The notes under the pieces are model-generated. The model did no database searches. It was given only the letters and a program-made list of their open reading frames with translations, and was not told where the DNA came from. From 40CM-4-65-16 sp035279785 (GTDB taxonomy: Bacteria; Chloroflexota; Dormibacteria; Dormibacterales; Dormibacteraceae), in NCBI GenBank assembly GCA_035279785.1, contig DATEHC010000017.1, forward strand, positions 1 to 64,000: 64,000 nt of DNA, given 5' to 3'. Below, piece by piece: positions 16,985 through 25,442 of the stretch. The translations under genes were made by a program, and so were the position numbers. Each line of letters opens with the position of its first letter. Position 1 is the first letter of the stretch.

Positions 16985-17674
16985 TTAGGTTTCGGGATTG
17001 AACCTGTAGCCGACGCCCCACACGGTCACGATCCGGTCCCCGAGCGGACCGAGCTTCTTCCTCAACCGGGTCACGTGCGTGTCGACGGCGCGGTCGAAGC
17101 CGTCGAAGTCGGTGCCCCAGATGCGCTGCACGAGAAACTCGCGGCTGAAGGCGCGGCCGGGGTTCGACACGAGCACGGTCAGAAGCTCGAACTCCTTGCG
17201 CGTGAGGTGCATGGGCGCGCCGTCGAGCGTGGCGACGTGAGAGTTGGAATCGACGACCAGGCCGCCGACCTGGATGCGGTCGCCGGTGCTCGGCCCCTGG
17301 CGGCGACCTTCGAGGTCGACCCGCCGGAGCATCGCCCTCACCCTCGCGAGCAGCTCACGCAGGCTGAAGGGCTTGACGAGGTAGTCGTCGGCGCCCACCT
17401 CGAGACCTAGCACGCGGTCGACCTCCTCACCGCGGGCGGTGACCATGATGATCGGCATCAGGTGCTGCTGGCGCAGGCGCCGGCACACCGCGAGCCCGTC
17501 CATGTCGGGCAGCATCCAGTCGAGGAGCACGACGTCCGGCACGCGCTTGGCGACGGCGGTCATCGCCGCCGCGCCAGTGTGGGTCACGACGACCTCGTGG
17601 CCGTCGGCGACCAGGCGGTCGCGCATGACCTCGCTGAGGTCGACCTCGTCTTCGACGACAAGGACCATTGACAT
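16985..17674 (-). CDS. OmpR-family response regulator
   Basis: A 229-residue regulator. The receiver has the acidic pocket VEDE, phospho-acceptor Asp52 (VVLLDWMLP), a Thr switch (MVTAR) and KPF. The C-terminal winged helix ends with FDRAVDTHVTRLRKKLG and VWGVGYRF. It lies 10 bp after the cognate histidine kinase and upstream of the ABC ATPase gene, so it likely controls the transporter operon. Confidence 0.93.
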   Translation of the reverse strand: MSMVLVVEDEVDLSEVMRDRLVADGHEVVVTHTGAAAMTAVAKRVPDVVLLDWMLPDMDGLAVCRRLRQQHLMPIIMVTARGEEVDRVLGLEVGADDYLVKPFSLRELLARVRAMLRRVDLEGRRQGPSTGDRIQVGGLVVDSNSHVATLDGAPMHLTRKEFELLTVLVSNPGRAFSREFLVQRIWGTDFDGFDRAVDTHVTRLRKKLGPLGDRIVTVWGVGYRFNPET

Positions 17675-17684
17675 CAGAGGTGCA

Positions 17685-19061
17685 TCAGGCCCGGGATAGG
17701 ATCACGCTGAAGCGACTGCCCTGGCCGGGCGCGCTGTCGACGCTGATGCGTCCGCCCATCGCATCGACCATCTCGCGCGCGATGGCGAGGCCGAGCCCGA
17801 AACCGCCAGTCGAGCGCGTGCGCGACGCGTCGGTTCGATAGAAGCGTTCGAAGATCTTCTCCGTCTCCTCCGCTGGAATCCCGGGGCCCGTATCCGAGAC
17901 GCTCACCTCCACGGGGCCGGTCTCGAGGGGTTTGACCTCGATCGCCACCAATCCGCCTTCGGGCGTGTGCGTGATGGCGTTGCGGACGAGGTTCATCAGC
18001 ACCTGCGCCAGACGCGTGCGGTCGGCCAGCACGCTTGGTGCGCCGCCGGTGTTGCACAAGAGCTGGATGTGGCGCTCGCGCCACGCGAGCGGCGCCATCG
18101 CGTCGTGCACCTGGGTCGCGACCTCGGCCGCGTTGACCGGCCCTACGTCGAGATGCAGGCTGCCGGTGTCGGCGCTGGCAAGGGTCAGAAGCTCGTCCAC
18201 GAGCAAAGACATCCGGCCGGTCTCGCGGTTGAGGACCGCGAGGTAGCGGCGCCGGTCGTCGGCGCTTGGCTCGTCGCCGCCGTCGCCGCGCAGCGTGTCG
18301 ACATGCGCGCGGATGGTCGCCAGTGGGTTGCGCAGCTCGTGCGAAACGTTGAGCACGAGGTCGCGCCGGCTCTGGTCGGCGACCTCGGCCCGCGCCCGCT
18401 CCGTCGCGGCCTCCGTCCGCGCGGCCTCCAGGGCGGCGGCGGTCTCGCTCATCCCCAGCATCACGCGCACGAACGAAACCTGGATCTGGGCCGTCCAGCG
18501 GACCGCCCAAAGGGTGAGGACGAGCACCCCAACCGACAGCACCGACAGGCCAACGAAAATCGGCGGAAGCGCCGGTGGGACGTTGGCGTCAGCGCCCGCG
18601 ACGAGGATGGCGAGGACGGCGGTGATGACGCCCAGGGCGAAGCCGACCGTCCCCAGGGTCCCCATGAGGATCCCGAACCAGGCCGCGAGGCCGACACCGA
18701 AGCCGAGTGTCGCTTCGACTGCGACGAAGCCGAGGCTCTTCCACGTCACGGGGTTGGCGATGAAGTCGACGATCCGTTGCCACCACGTCCGGTCAGGCGG
18801 TCGCTCGGGCGACATCGGCGTGAGCCGCGCGCCGAACCAGGCGCGAGCCATCGCCCGCTCGGTCACGACACCGCCCCAGATCGCCATGCCCGCCGGGACA
18901 AGCAGGAGGAGGCTCAGAAGGGTCTGAAATCCGCGCAAGACGATGAAGCCGATGATTCCCGAGTACACGATCGCGAAGGGGAGCCGCAGCAGCACGTAGG
19001 CAAGGCTGACGTAGGTCCGGTTGTCAGCGAAGACAGAGAGGATTCGGCGCACCGCGGTCAT
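17685..19061 (-). CDS. Sensor histidine kinase with 'Putative sensor' membrane domain
   Basis: A 458-residue kinase. Residues 1-60 and 100-200 hold four or more hydrophobic segments arranged like the actinobacterial 'Putative sensor' domain (YVLLRLPFAIVYSGIIGFIV, then LLLLVPAGMAIWGG). A coiled stretch rich in Ala/Glu precedes the H-box (NVSHELRNPLATIRAHVD). N, G1 (SDTGPGIP), F and G2 (GFGLGLAIA) boxes are intact. Start choice: ATG 19061 (MTAVRRIL). A longer frame opens at 19097. It is the first gene of the operon that continues to the LURP-one gene, with a strong hairpin upstream separating it from the next transcription unit. Confidence 0.9.
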   Translation of the reverse strand: MTAVRRILSVFADNRTYVSLAYVLLRLPFAIVYSGIIGFIVLRGFQTLLSLLLLVPAGMAIWGGVVTERAMARAWFGARLTPMSPERPPDRTWWQRIVDFIANPVTWKSLGFVAVEATLGFGVGLAAWFGILMGTLGTVGFALGVITAVLAILVAGADANVPPALPPIFVGLSVLSVGVLVLTLWAVRWTAQIQVSFVRVMLGMSETAAALEAARTEAATERARAEVADQSRRDLVLNVSHELRNPLATIRAHVDTLRGDGGDEPSADDRRRYLAVLNRETGRMSLLVDELLTLASADTGSLHLDVGPVNAAEVATQVHDAMAPLAWRERHIQLLCNTGGAPSVLADRTRLAQVLMNLVRNAITHTPEGGLVAIEVKPLETGPVEVSVSDTGPGIPAEETEKIFERFYRTDASRTRSTGGFGLGLAIAREMVDAMGGRISVDSAPGQGSRFSVILSRA

Positions 19062-19112
19062 CGACTCTAGACCGCGAGTGTGGCGGATCTGCGCCAAAAG
19101 CGTCGCAAACGA

Positions 19113-19142
19113 AAAGGGCGCCGGCTTCGGCCGGCGCCCTTT
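19113..19142. terminator. Strong intrinsic terminator with TTCG loop
   Basis: A 13-bp perfect stem (AAAGGGCGCCGGC / GCCGGCGCCCTTT) encloses a TTCG tetraloop, flanked by A and T runs, so it can work in both directions. It lies 20 bp beyond the stop of the small hydrophobic protein gene on the minus strand and upstream of the histidine kinase start. Confidence 0.85.
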
Positions 19143-19162
19143 GTGTCCTCAGCGGTACGCGC

Positions 19163-19333
19163 TTACCAGCGGTACCAGCGGCCGCCGCTCGAGCCCCTCA
19201 TGAAGAAGCCGAGCACCCATAGGATCAGCCCGATGATCAGGATGATCCACAGGAAGTTGAGCGCCGACGACACCAGCCCGCCGCCCCCAAAGATGAGGAG
19301 CAGCAGGATCAATACGATCAGGGCTACCAGCAT
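19163..19333 (-). CDS. Small hydrophobic membrane protein (56 aa)
   Basis: A 56-residue protein with two transmembrane segments (VALIVLILLLLIF, then LNFLWIILIIGLILWVLGFF) and the C-terminal tail GGRWYRW. Streptomyces and relatives carry very similar short 'hydrophobic proteins' ending in GRWYRW, often stress-induced. The ATG at 19333 is preceded by GGGAGGT. It is followed by the strong terminator. The role is unknown. The neighbouring gene is another small membrane protein. Confidence 0.75.
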   Translation of the reverse strand: MLVALIVLILLLLIFGGGGLVSSALNFLWIILIIGLILWVLGFFMRGSSGGRWYRW

Positions 19334-19439
19334 TCGGTTCTACCTCCCTTGTTGATTCGGTCTATCCAAGAAACAAATCAGCCCGGGCGATTACCGCCGG
19401 TCCGCCGCCCCAACGTATTGCGGATGAAAAGAACCCGAC

Positions 19440-19700
19440 CTAGACCGTTCGAACCGGTTCCCGCTTGATCATGTGCACGATCGCCACGAGCACGCAGGCC
19501 CCGATGAAGGCGACGATGAACGAGATGATCAGGCCGCTCGGTGCGGTGCCGAAGATGAGCGAGAAGACCAGGCCGCCGACGAACGATCCGACGATCCCGA
19601 GGACGACGTCCCAGATGATTCCGTAACCGTGTCCGCTCATGACCTTGCCGGCCAGCCAGCCGACTATGGCCCCGAGGATCAAAAAGCCGATCAGATGCAT
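19440..19700 (-). CDS. GlsB/YeaQ/YmgE family small membrane protein
   Basis: An 86-residue transglycosylase-associated-domain protein with three hydrophobic helices and the family signature GAIVGWLAGKVMSG in the first. A GGAGG ribosome site supports the ATG at 19700. The family is often induced by stress and its function is unsettled. The 'transglycosylase-associated' name does not mean it is an enzyme. Confidence 0.9.
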   Translation of the reverse strand: MHLIGFLILGAIVGWLAGKVMSGHGYGIIWDVVLGIVGSFVGGLVFSLIFGTAPSGLIISFIVAFIGACVLVAIVHMIKREPVRTV

Positions 19701-19792
19701 CTCCGCAACCTCCAGGTGTTGAGTGGTGCTGGCCGCGATGCGGCCTCAATCTGAGAATCGCGGAGCAGGCCGCCGGTACTCGCTCGCGTCCT

Positions 19793-19960
19793 CTATACAT
19801 GCGCGGGCAGGGCGACCGGCTCGGTCCCGCCGAGGTCGGAGGTGGCGACCTGGCCCGCGTACATCACGACGAGGCGGTCAGCCACGTAGCGCGCACTGGC
19901 GATGTCGCGCGTGATGTAGAGGATCGAGATGCGCTCGCGCCGGCGGCCACCAGGGACACC
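19793..19960 (-). pseudogene. Remnant of oligopeptide ABC transporter ATP-binding protein
   Basis: About 45 codons translate to ISILYITRDIASARYVADRL followed by VVMYAGQV, which matches the segment after Walker B in Dpp/Opp ATPases (ILYITHD, then VADRIVVMYAG). The switch histidine is Arg (TRD), the Walker motifs and signature are absent and the C-terminus is unrelated. I read this as a decayed fragment. It lies directly upstream of the GntR operator, so the amino-sugar operon may have inserted next to or replaced a peptide transporter locus. Confidence 0.6.
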
Positions 19961-19966
19961 CGCAAA

Positions 19967-20004
19967 AAGTGGTATTGACCACTTGCCAGATCTGTGCTTA
20001 GATT
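19967..20004 (+). promoter_or_regulatory. DasR/NagR-like operator overlapping the amino-sugar operon promoter
   Basis: AAGTGGTATTGACCACTT (19967-19984) is a perfect 7-bp inverted repeat. It matches 13 of 16 positions of the published DasR site ACTGGTCTAGACCACT. It overlaps a -35 candidate TTGACC (19975-19980), with TAGATT 18 bp downstream as -10 (19999-20004). A second inverted copy of the left arm, CAATACCACTT (20029-20039), ends 3 bp before the GntR GTG. Binding at both would block the promoter and the start region, consistent with autorepression. Confidence 0.75.
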
Positions 20005-20042
20005 GGCGGCACGATGTGGGTCGGAGGGCAATACCACTTCCA

Positions 20043-20849
20043 GTGAGCAAGCAGGAGGAGACCCGCGACCGGGTCCTGGACCTGATCGAGGCCGTCCGGG
20101 TGGGGGAATCGATCCCGGCTGAGCGGCAGCTCGCGGTCGATCTCGGCGTCTCCCGCCTGACGCTTCGCGCCGCCATCGACGAGCTCGTGCGTGACGGCTA
20201 CCTCGACCGCCGCCACGGCAGTGGCACCTACGTCACCGAGCCCAAGATCGCCCAGCCGCTGACCCTCACCTCTTTCAGCGACGACATGCGCCGCCGGGGC
20301 ATGACTCCCGGCAGCCGCACGCTGGAGCTGACCACGACGGTCGCCGGCGCGCGGCTGGCGCACCGCCTCGACGTCTCGCCGGAGGCCAGGCTCGTGCGGG
20401 TCAAACGATTGCGCCTGGCCGACAGCAAGCCCATGGCGATGGAGGTGCTCCACGTGCCCGAGGCGCTGGTGCCCGGCCTGACCAGACAGGACTTCGAGGA
20501 CCACTCCTTCTACGAGCTGCTGCGCGAGCGCTACGGCATCACGATCGCGAGCGGCACGCAGTCGATCGAGCCGACCGTGACCAGCGAGGAAGAGTCCGAG
20601 GTGCTCGGAGTTCCTCTGCACACACCCGCATTTCTTTTCGAGCGGACGACCGTCTCCGAGTCAGGGCGGATCGTCGAGTTCGTCCGCTCCATCTATCGCG
20701 GCGACCGCTATCGCCTGGTCGCCGACCTCGTACCGCAGCGGAGCCGCAACGGGCGCTCGGCCGGCGCCTCGCGTGGCGCGGCCGTCGCGGTGAGGGCAGA
20801 GGGAGGCGACCACAACCGGGGCGCCGGCGCGCCGCATTCCAATCGATAG
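20043..20849 (+). CDS. GntR-family (HutC/DasR-like) transcriptional regulator
   Basis: A 268-residue regulator with an N-terminal winged helix (SIPAERQLAVDLGVSRLTLR; GSGTYV wing) and a UTRA effector domain (LTSFSDDMRRRGMTPGSRT onward, ending FVRSIYRGDRYRLVADL). This architecture binds phosphorylated amino sugars in DasR and NagR, so GlcN-6-P or GlcNAc-6-P is the likely inducer here. The start is GTG 20043 (VSKQEETRD), with GGAGG 15 bp upstream. A basic low-complexity tail follows the UTRA domain. It is the first gene of the amino-sugar operon and sits directly after its own operator. Confidence 0.9.
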   Translation: MSKQEETRDRVLDLIEAVRVGESIPAERQLAVDLGVSRLTLRAAIDELVRDGYLDRRHGSGTYVTEPKIAQPLTLTSFSDDMRRRGMTPGSRTLELTTTVAGARLAHRLDVSPEARLVRVKRLRLADSKPMAMEVLHVPEALVPGLTRQDFEDHSFYELLRERYGITIASGTQSIEPTVTSEEESEVLGVPLHTPAFLFERTTVSESGRIVEFVRSIYRGDRYRLVADLVPQRSRNGRSAGASRGAAVAVRAEGGDHNRGAGAPHSNR

Positions 20850-20864
20850 GGGGATTTGCCCAAG

Positions 20865-22151
20865 GTGAATTTGCGAAAGACATGGTTTGGCGTCATCGGA
20901 ATCGGGGTTGCCCTGGTCGTCGCGGCCTGTGGCGGCGGCACCTCTTCGAGCAACAACAGCGACCAGACGGGCACGTTGACGATCTGGCTCATGAAGGGCA
21001 GCGCGCCTGACGCCGTGGTCAACGGCGTCAACGCCGACTTCAATGCCAAGTACCCGAACGTCAAAGTCAACGTCGAGATCCAGAACTGGGGTGACATCGG
21101 CACCAAGCTCGACACGGCGTACGCCGGCAGCGCGCCGCCGGACGTCGTCGAGCTCGGCAACACGTTGGTGGCCAAGTACGCCGCGGCCGGGGCGCTCGAG
21201 GACATCAGCGGCAAGAAATCGTCGTTCGACAACTCCGGAACGTGGCTTCAGTCCCTGACCGACTCGTGCACCGTCAGCGGCAAGCTCTACTGCGTCCCGT
21301 ACTACGCGGGCAGCCGCGCGATCGTCTACCGCAAGGACCTGTTCACCGCGGCCGGCATCGCCAACCCGCCGACCAGCATGGACGAGCTCCTGTCGGACGG
21401 CCAGAAGCTGATGGCCGCGAACAGCTCGGACCCCAACTTCTCCGCGCTCTATTTCCCCGGCAAGTACTGGTACGCGGCTCTTCCATTCGTGTGGGACTTC
21501 GGCGGCGACATCGCAACTCAGTCGGGCGGAAAATGGACGGGCGCTCTGAACTCGTCCAGCGCGCAGCAGGGACTGACCACCCTCGACAACCTTGTCACCA
21601 AGCTGTCGCGTGCAGACAAGACCGGCGATGAGGCCAAGCAGGACGCGGCCTTTGCGCAGGGCCACATCGCGATGATCATCGCCAACGGCTGGGAGGTCGG
21701 CGTCATCACCGACAAGACCAGCGGCAACCCGGCGCTAGCCGACAAGCTCGGCGCCTTCCCGATCCCCAGCCACAACGCGGGCGCGCAGGCGCCGGTGTTC
21801 CTGGGCGGCTCGGACTTCGGCGTCGCGGCCAAGAGTGCGCACCGAGACCTCGCCAACGCGTGGATCCAGACCTTCACCGACCAGAAGAACATGAGCCAGA
21901 TGGCGACCGTGGGCGGGGTCATCCCGAACACGACCTCGCTCCTCGGCCTCGGCACCGGGATCAACGCCGTGTTCTACAACGCGGCCAAGACGAGCAAGTT
22001 CGTGCCCAACTCCCAGAACTGGGCCAGCGTCGAGAACGCAAACGTGCTCCCCGACATGCTGGTCAAGATATTCACCGGGCAGCAGGGCATTCCTGCCGCC
22101 ACGTCGGCCGCGAGCACCAGGATCACCTCGATCCTGAACGGCGGCGGCTAA
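20865..22151 (+). CDS. Sugar ABC transporter solute-binding lipoprotein (family 1)
   Basis: A 428-residue extracellular receptor. Lipobox VVAAC places the lipidated Cys at position 22. The fold motifs of family 1 sugar-binding proteins follow (TLTIWLMKGSAPDAVVNGVNADF, then PDVVELGNTLVAKYAA). The position next to the GntR gene and ahead of two permeases and NagZ suggests GlcNAc, chitobiose or a peptidoglycan disaccharide as ligand. GTG 20865 is preferred because AGGGGGA lies 10 bp upstream. An in-frame TTG at 20856 is too close to it. No ATPase gene is in the operon, so a shared MsiK-type ATPase would be needed. Confidence 0.9.
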   Translation: MNLRKTWFGVIGIGVALVVAACGGGTSSSNNSDQTGTLTIWLMKGSAPDAVVNGVNADFNAKYPNVKVNVEIQNWGDIGTKLDTAYAGSAPPDVVELGNTLVAKYAAAGALEDISGKKSSFDNSGTWLQSLTDSCTVSGKLYCVPYYAGSRAIVYRKDLFTAAGIANPPTSMDELLSDGQKLMAANSSDPNFSALYFPGKYWYAALPFVWDFGGDIATQSGGKWTGALNSSSAQQGLTTLDNLVTKLSRADKTGDEAKQDAAFAQGHIAMIIANGWEVGVITDKTSGNPALADKLGAFPIPSHNAGAQAPVFLGGSDFGVAAKSAHRDLANAWIQTFTDQKNMSQMATVGGVIPNTTSLLGLGTGINAVFYNAAKTSKFVPNSQNWASVENANVLPDMLVKIFTGQQGIPAATSAASTRITSILNGGG

Positions 22152-22192
22152 CTCCGGAATCGACTAAAAGAGAACTAAGGGGGGCTGGCTCT

Positions 22193-23158
22193 ATGGCGAC
22201 GGCGGTGACCACGCCAGACCTGGAGCCCAGCCCTTCTTCTTTGGGCGAGGAAGAGCGGTCCTACGCCCAGCGGAGGGCGCACATCCTGCCCTACGCCGTG
22301 ATCGCGCCGAGCCTGGTGATCATCGGCGGCCTCCTCGCCTTTCCCCTCGGGTGGCTGGCCTGGATATCGCTCCAGCACTATGGCCTGAAGGAGCTGATCA
22401 ACCACCAGGGCGAGTGGGTCGGCCTCGAGAACTATCAGTCGATCCTCGTCGACCCGCTTTTCCGCCAGGTCCTCTTCCGGACGCTCCTGTTCACGGTCGC
22501 CTGCGTCGCGCTCACCATCGCGCTGAGCACGCTGATCGCGATGCTTCTGACCAGAGTCCGCCGGGTCGTCCGGATCATCGTCATGAGCGCACTGGTTTTC
22601 GTGTGGGCGACGCCCGTGATCGTCACCGTCGATATCTGGCAGTGGATGTTCGACTACGAGTTCGGCGTCATCAACTACCTGCTCACGCAGCTGCACCTCG
22701 GCAACTTCATCCACCACAACTGGTTCGACAACCCCGCCCAGGGCTGGAGCGTGTTCGTGGTCGTCGTGGTGTGGGGTGCGATCCCGTTCGTCACGATCGT
22801 CCTGTTCGCGGCCCTGCTGCAGGTGCCGTCGGAGGTGATCGAAGCCGCGCAGGTCGACGGCGCGGCTGCTTGGCAGCGCTTCTGGTACGTGACCGCCCCG
22901 ATTCTCAAGCCAGTCTTCCTGATCGTGACCTGCCTTTCGACGATCTGGGACTTCGGGGTGTTCAACCAGATCTACGTCCTGCTCAACGAGAGACCAAGCT
23001 CCGATTACTACACGATTGCGATCTATTCGTACCGCGAGTCGTTCGGCGTCACGCAGTACGGGCTCGGAGCCGCGATCGCGGTCCTGATGGTGATAGTGCT
23101 CGTGGTCGTCACGTTCTTCTACGTGCGCGAAACCGTCAGGGTTGCGGAGATCGGATGA
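22193..23158 (+). CDS. Sugar ABC transporter permease, MalF/UgpA type
   Basis: A 321-residue permease with about six transmembrane helices and a long cytoplasmic N-terminus. The EAA coupling loop is visible as VPSEVIEAAQVDGAAAWQRFWYVTAPIL. ATG 22193 follows an AAGGGGGG ribosome site. The stop overlaps the next permease start as ATGA. Confidence 0.92.
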   Translation: MATAVTTPDLEPSPSSLGEEERSYAQRRAHILPYAVIAPSLVIIGGLLAFPLGWLAWISLQHYGLKELINHQGEWVGLENYQSILVDPLFRQVLFRTLLFTVACVALTIALSTLIAMLLTRVRRVVRIIVMSALVFVWATPVIVTVDIWQWMFDYEFGVINYLLTQLHLGNFIHHNWFDNPAQGWSVFVVVVVWGAIPFVTIVLFAALLQVPSEVIEAAQVDGAAAWQRFWYVTAPILKPVFLIVTCLSTIWDFGVFNQIYVLLNERPSSDYYTIAIYSYRESFGVTQYGLGAAIAVLMVIVLVVVTFFYVRETVRVAEIG

Positions 23159-24060
23159 TCGCGCCCGAAACGGCCCAGGGCGTTCGCGTCAGCAAGGCGC
23201 GCACAGAGTCCAGAGCGCGGACTGAAATCAACGTCTGGCGCGGCTCGAGGCAGCTGCTGATCGATGCGGCCGGGCTCGCCGTCGCCGCGATCATGCTGTT
23301 CCCGATCTACTGGATGGTAAGCACGGCGCTCAAGCCGGGACGCGACATCCTGACCCTCACGCCCAAGTGGTACCCGTCGCCCTTCACGCTGCAGAACTTC
23401 CAGAACGCGATCACGCGTCCCTATTTCATCGACGACGTCAGGAACAGCCTGACGATCGTCGGCGTGATGCTCGTGCTCGCGCTTGCAGTCGGCTTTCTCG
23501 CGGCGGTCGGAGCGGCGCGGTTCGGGTTCCGCGGGCGCACGGCCTACCTCGTGATGATCATCGGCGTCCAGATGGTGCCGCTCAACTCGTTGATCATTCC
23601 GCTGTACCTCGCTCTCGACAGCGTGGGCCAGGTCGACGCGCTGCCGGGCGTCATCGCGATCTACCTCGCGGCCGTGCTGCCCTTCATGATCTGGACCCTT
23701 CGCGGATTCGTCGCCAACATTCCGGTCGAGCTGGAAGAGTCGGCGATGATCGACGGCACCACCCGCCTCGGCGCGTTCTTCCGCATCACGTTCCCGCTCG
23801 TCGCGCCGGGCCTGGTCGCCACCGCGATCTTCGCCAGCATCCAGGCCTGGAACGAATACATCATCGCGTACGTCGTCCTCTCCAGCCCTCAGAACCAGAC
23901 GCTCACGATCTGGCTCGCGTCGTTCACCACCAACCACGGGCCGGAGTGGGGACCGCTGATGGCCGGCGCCACGCTGATCGGCCTGCCGGTCGTCGCCTTC
24001 TTCTTGCTCCTTCAGCGCTACCTGGTCGGCGGTCTCACCGCGGGTTCGGTGAAGGGATGA
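23155..24060 (+). CDS. Sugar ABC transporter permease, MalG/UgpE type
   Basis: A 301-residue permease. It has six hydrophobic segments and the EAA loop IPVELEESAMIDGTTRLGAFFRITFPL. The C-terminal GGLTAGSVKG tail is typical of MalG-like partners. The start overlaps the upstream permease stop and the stop overlaps the nagZ start, both as ATGA. Confidence 0.92.
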   Translation: MIAPETAQGVRVSKARTESRARTEINVWRGSRQLLIDAAGLAVAAIMLFPIYWMVSTALKPGRDILTLTPKWYPSPFTLQNFQNAITRPYFIDDVRNSLTIVGVMLVLALAVGFLAAVGAARFGFRGRTAYLVMIIGVQMVPLNSLIIPLYLALDSVGQVDALPGVIAIYLAAVLPFMIWTLRGFVANIPVELEESAMIDGTTRLGAFFRITFPLVAPGLVATAIFASIQAWNEYIIAYVVLSSPQNQTLTIWLASFTTNHGPEWGPLMAGATLIGLPVVAFFLLLQRYLVGGLTAGSVKG

Positions 24061-25424
24061 GCTCCGCGCTGCGCTGCGTCTTTCCCGGATTCGAGGGGAC
24101 CACTGCGCCCCACTGGCTTCTTCGTGCCGTGGATCAAGGCCTTGGCGGCGTCGTTCTCTTCGCGCGCAACATCGAGGACCGCGATCAGGTGGCGGAGCTC
24201 GTCGCTTCGCTGCACGCCATGAGGCACGACCTCATCGTCGCCATCGACGAGGAGGGCGGGGACGTCACGCGCCTGGAGGCCAAGACTGGCAGCTCCTATC
24301 CCGGCAACCTCGCGCTGGGAGCCGCGCACGATCCTGCGCTGACGGAGGCCGTGGCGAGAGCCATCGGCGACGACCTCGCGTCGCTCGGCATCGACCTCAA
24401 CTTCGCGCCGGTCGCGGACGTGAACAGCGATCCCCGGAACCCGGTGATCGGCGTGCGCTCGTTCGGCTCCGACCCCGTGCAGGTGGCGGACCAGACCGCT
24501 GCGTGGGTGCGCGGCCTGCAGAGCGCCGGCGTGGCCGCGACCGCCAAGCACTTTCCCGGCCACGGCGGCACGTCGGCGGATTCCCACCACGAGCTGCCCG
24601 TCGGCGAAGCTGAGCTGCGGCCGTTCGAGGGGGCTATCGCCGCGGGCGTGCGGGCCGTGATGAGCGCGCACATCGTCGTGCCGACTCTCGACGCGACGCC
24701 GGCGACGATCAGCCATCCGGTGATGACGGGCACGCTCCGGGGCGAGCTCGGGTTCGATGGGCTCGCGATCAGCGACGGCCTGGACATGCGTGGCATCAGC
24801 GGCGATCGCGGGATCGGTGAGGCGGCCGCGCTAGCGGTTGCGGCCGGTTGCGACGCGCTCTGCGTCGGCGGCGGACCGACCGGTCCCGAGGTCGTGGACG
24901 AGATCGTCGCGGCGCTCACCGCGAAGGTCAGCCGTGAACGGCTCGAGGAAGCCGCGGAGCGGGTGGGGGCGCTGGCGCGCTGGCGCGCCTCCCAACATTC
25001 CGGCGCTTCGCGTGTCGACGGAGTTGGCCTGGAGGCCGCAAGAAAAGCCTTATGGATCTCCGGCGACGTCCGGGTGCGCGACCATGCGGTGGTCATGCGC
25101 TTCGCGACCGAGCCGTCCGTCGCCGCCGGGCCGATGCCGTGGGGGATGGCGTCCGCGCTGGCGAACCGAGGCGTTCAAGTCCACGACAACAGGCCCGACA
25201 GCGGGCGCGACGCCGGCGCGAGCCTTGTCCTGGTCGTGCGCGACCTGCACCGCAACCCGGAGCACGTTGCTGCGGTCGAAAGTGTCCTCGCCGGGCGGCC
25301 CGACGCGATCCTCGTCGAGATGGGGGTGCCGGTGTGCCGGCCCAAGGCGGCGAAGGCGTATCTCGCCACGCACGGCTCCGCGCGCGTGTGCGCCGAGGCC
25401 GCCGCCGAGGTCATGACCCGATGA
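24057..25424 (+). CDS. nagZ: Beta-N-acetylglucosaminidase, GH3 (NagZ)
   Basis: A 455-residue cytoplasmic GH3 enzyme predicted to remove GlcNAc from GlcNAc-MurNAc(-peptide) or chitobiose. The NagZ loop is intact: KHFPGHGGTSADSHHELP with H165, D175 and H177, and the nucleophile is D240 (AISDGLDM). A C-terminal extension of about 130 residues beyond the barrel resembles the second domain of longer GH3 proteins. There is no signal peptide, in line with intracellular cleavage after import. Contrast the lipoprotein paralogue at 4263-5321, which lacks the His/Asp pair. Confidence 0.9.
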   Translation: MSSALRCVFPGFEGTTAPHWLLRAVDQGLGGVVLFARNIEDRDQVAELVASLHAMRHDLIVAIDEEGGDVTRLEAKTGSSYPGNLALGAAHDPALTEAVARAIGDDLASLGIDLNFAPVADVNSDPRNPVIGVRSFGSDPVQVADQTAAWVRGLQSAGVAATAKHFPGHGGTSADSHHELPVGEAELRPFEGAIAAGVRAVMSAHIVVPTLDATPATISHPVMTGTLRGELGFDGLAISDGLDMRGISGDRGIGEAAALAVAAGCDALCVGGGPTGPEVVDEIVAALTAKVSRERLEEAAERVGALARWRASQHSGASRVDGVGLEAARKALWISGDVRVRDHAVVMRFATEPSVAAGPMPWGMASALANRGVQVHDNRPDSGRDAGASLVLVVRDLHRNPEHVAAVESVLAGRPDAILVEMGVPVCRPKAAKAYLATHGSARVCAEAAAEVMTR

Positions 25425-25442
25425 GCACCAGATGAGCACCAG
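25421..25442 (+). repeat. Two-copy 11-bp duplication of a start-codon segment
   Basis: ATGAGCACCAG occurs twice in tandem and is followed by the true start ATGAGCGAAG at 25443. The first copy overlaps the NagZ stop as ATGA. Both duplicated ATGs run into TGA after four codons (Met-Ser-Thr-Arg). This looks like replication slippage that moved an originally overlapping start 22 bp downstream. Confidence 0.7.
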
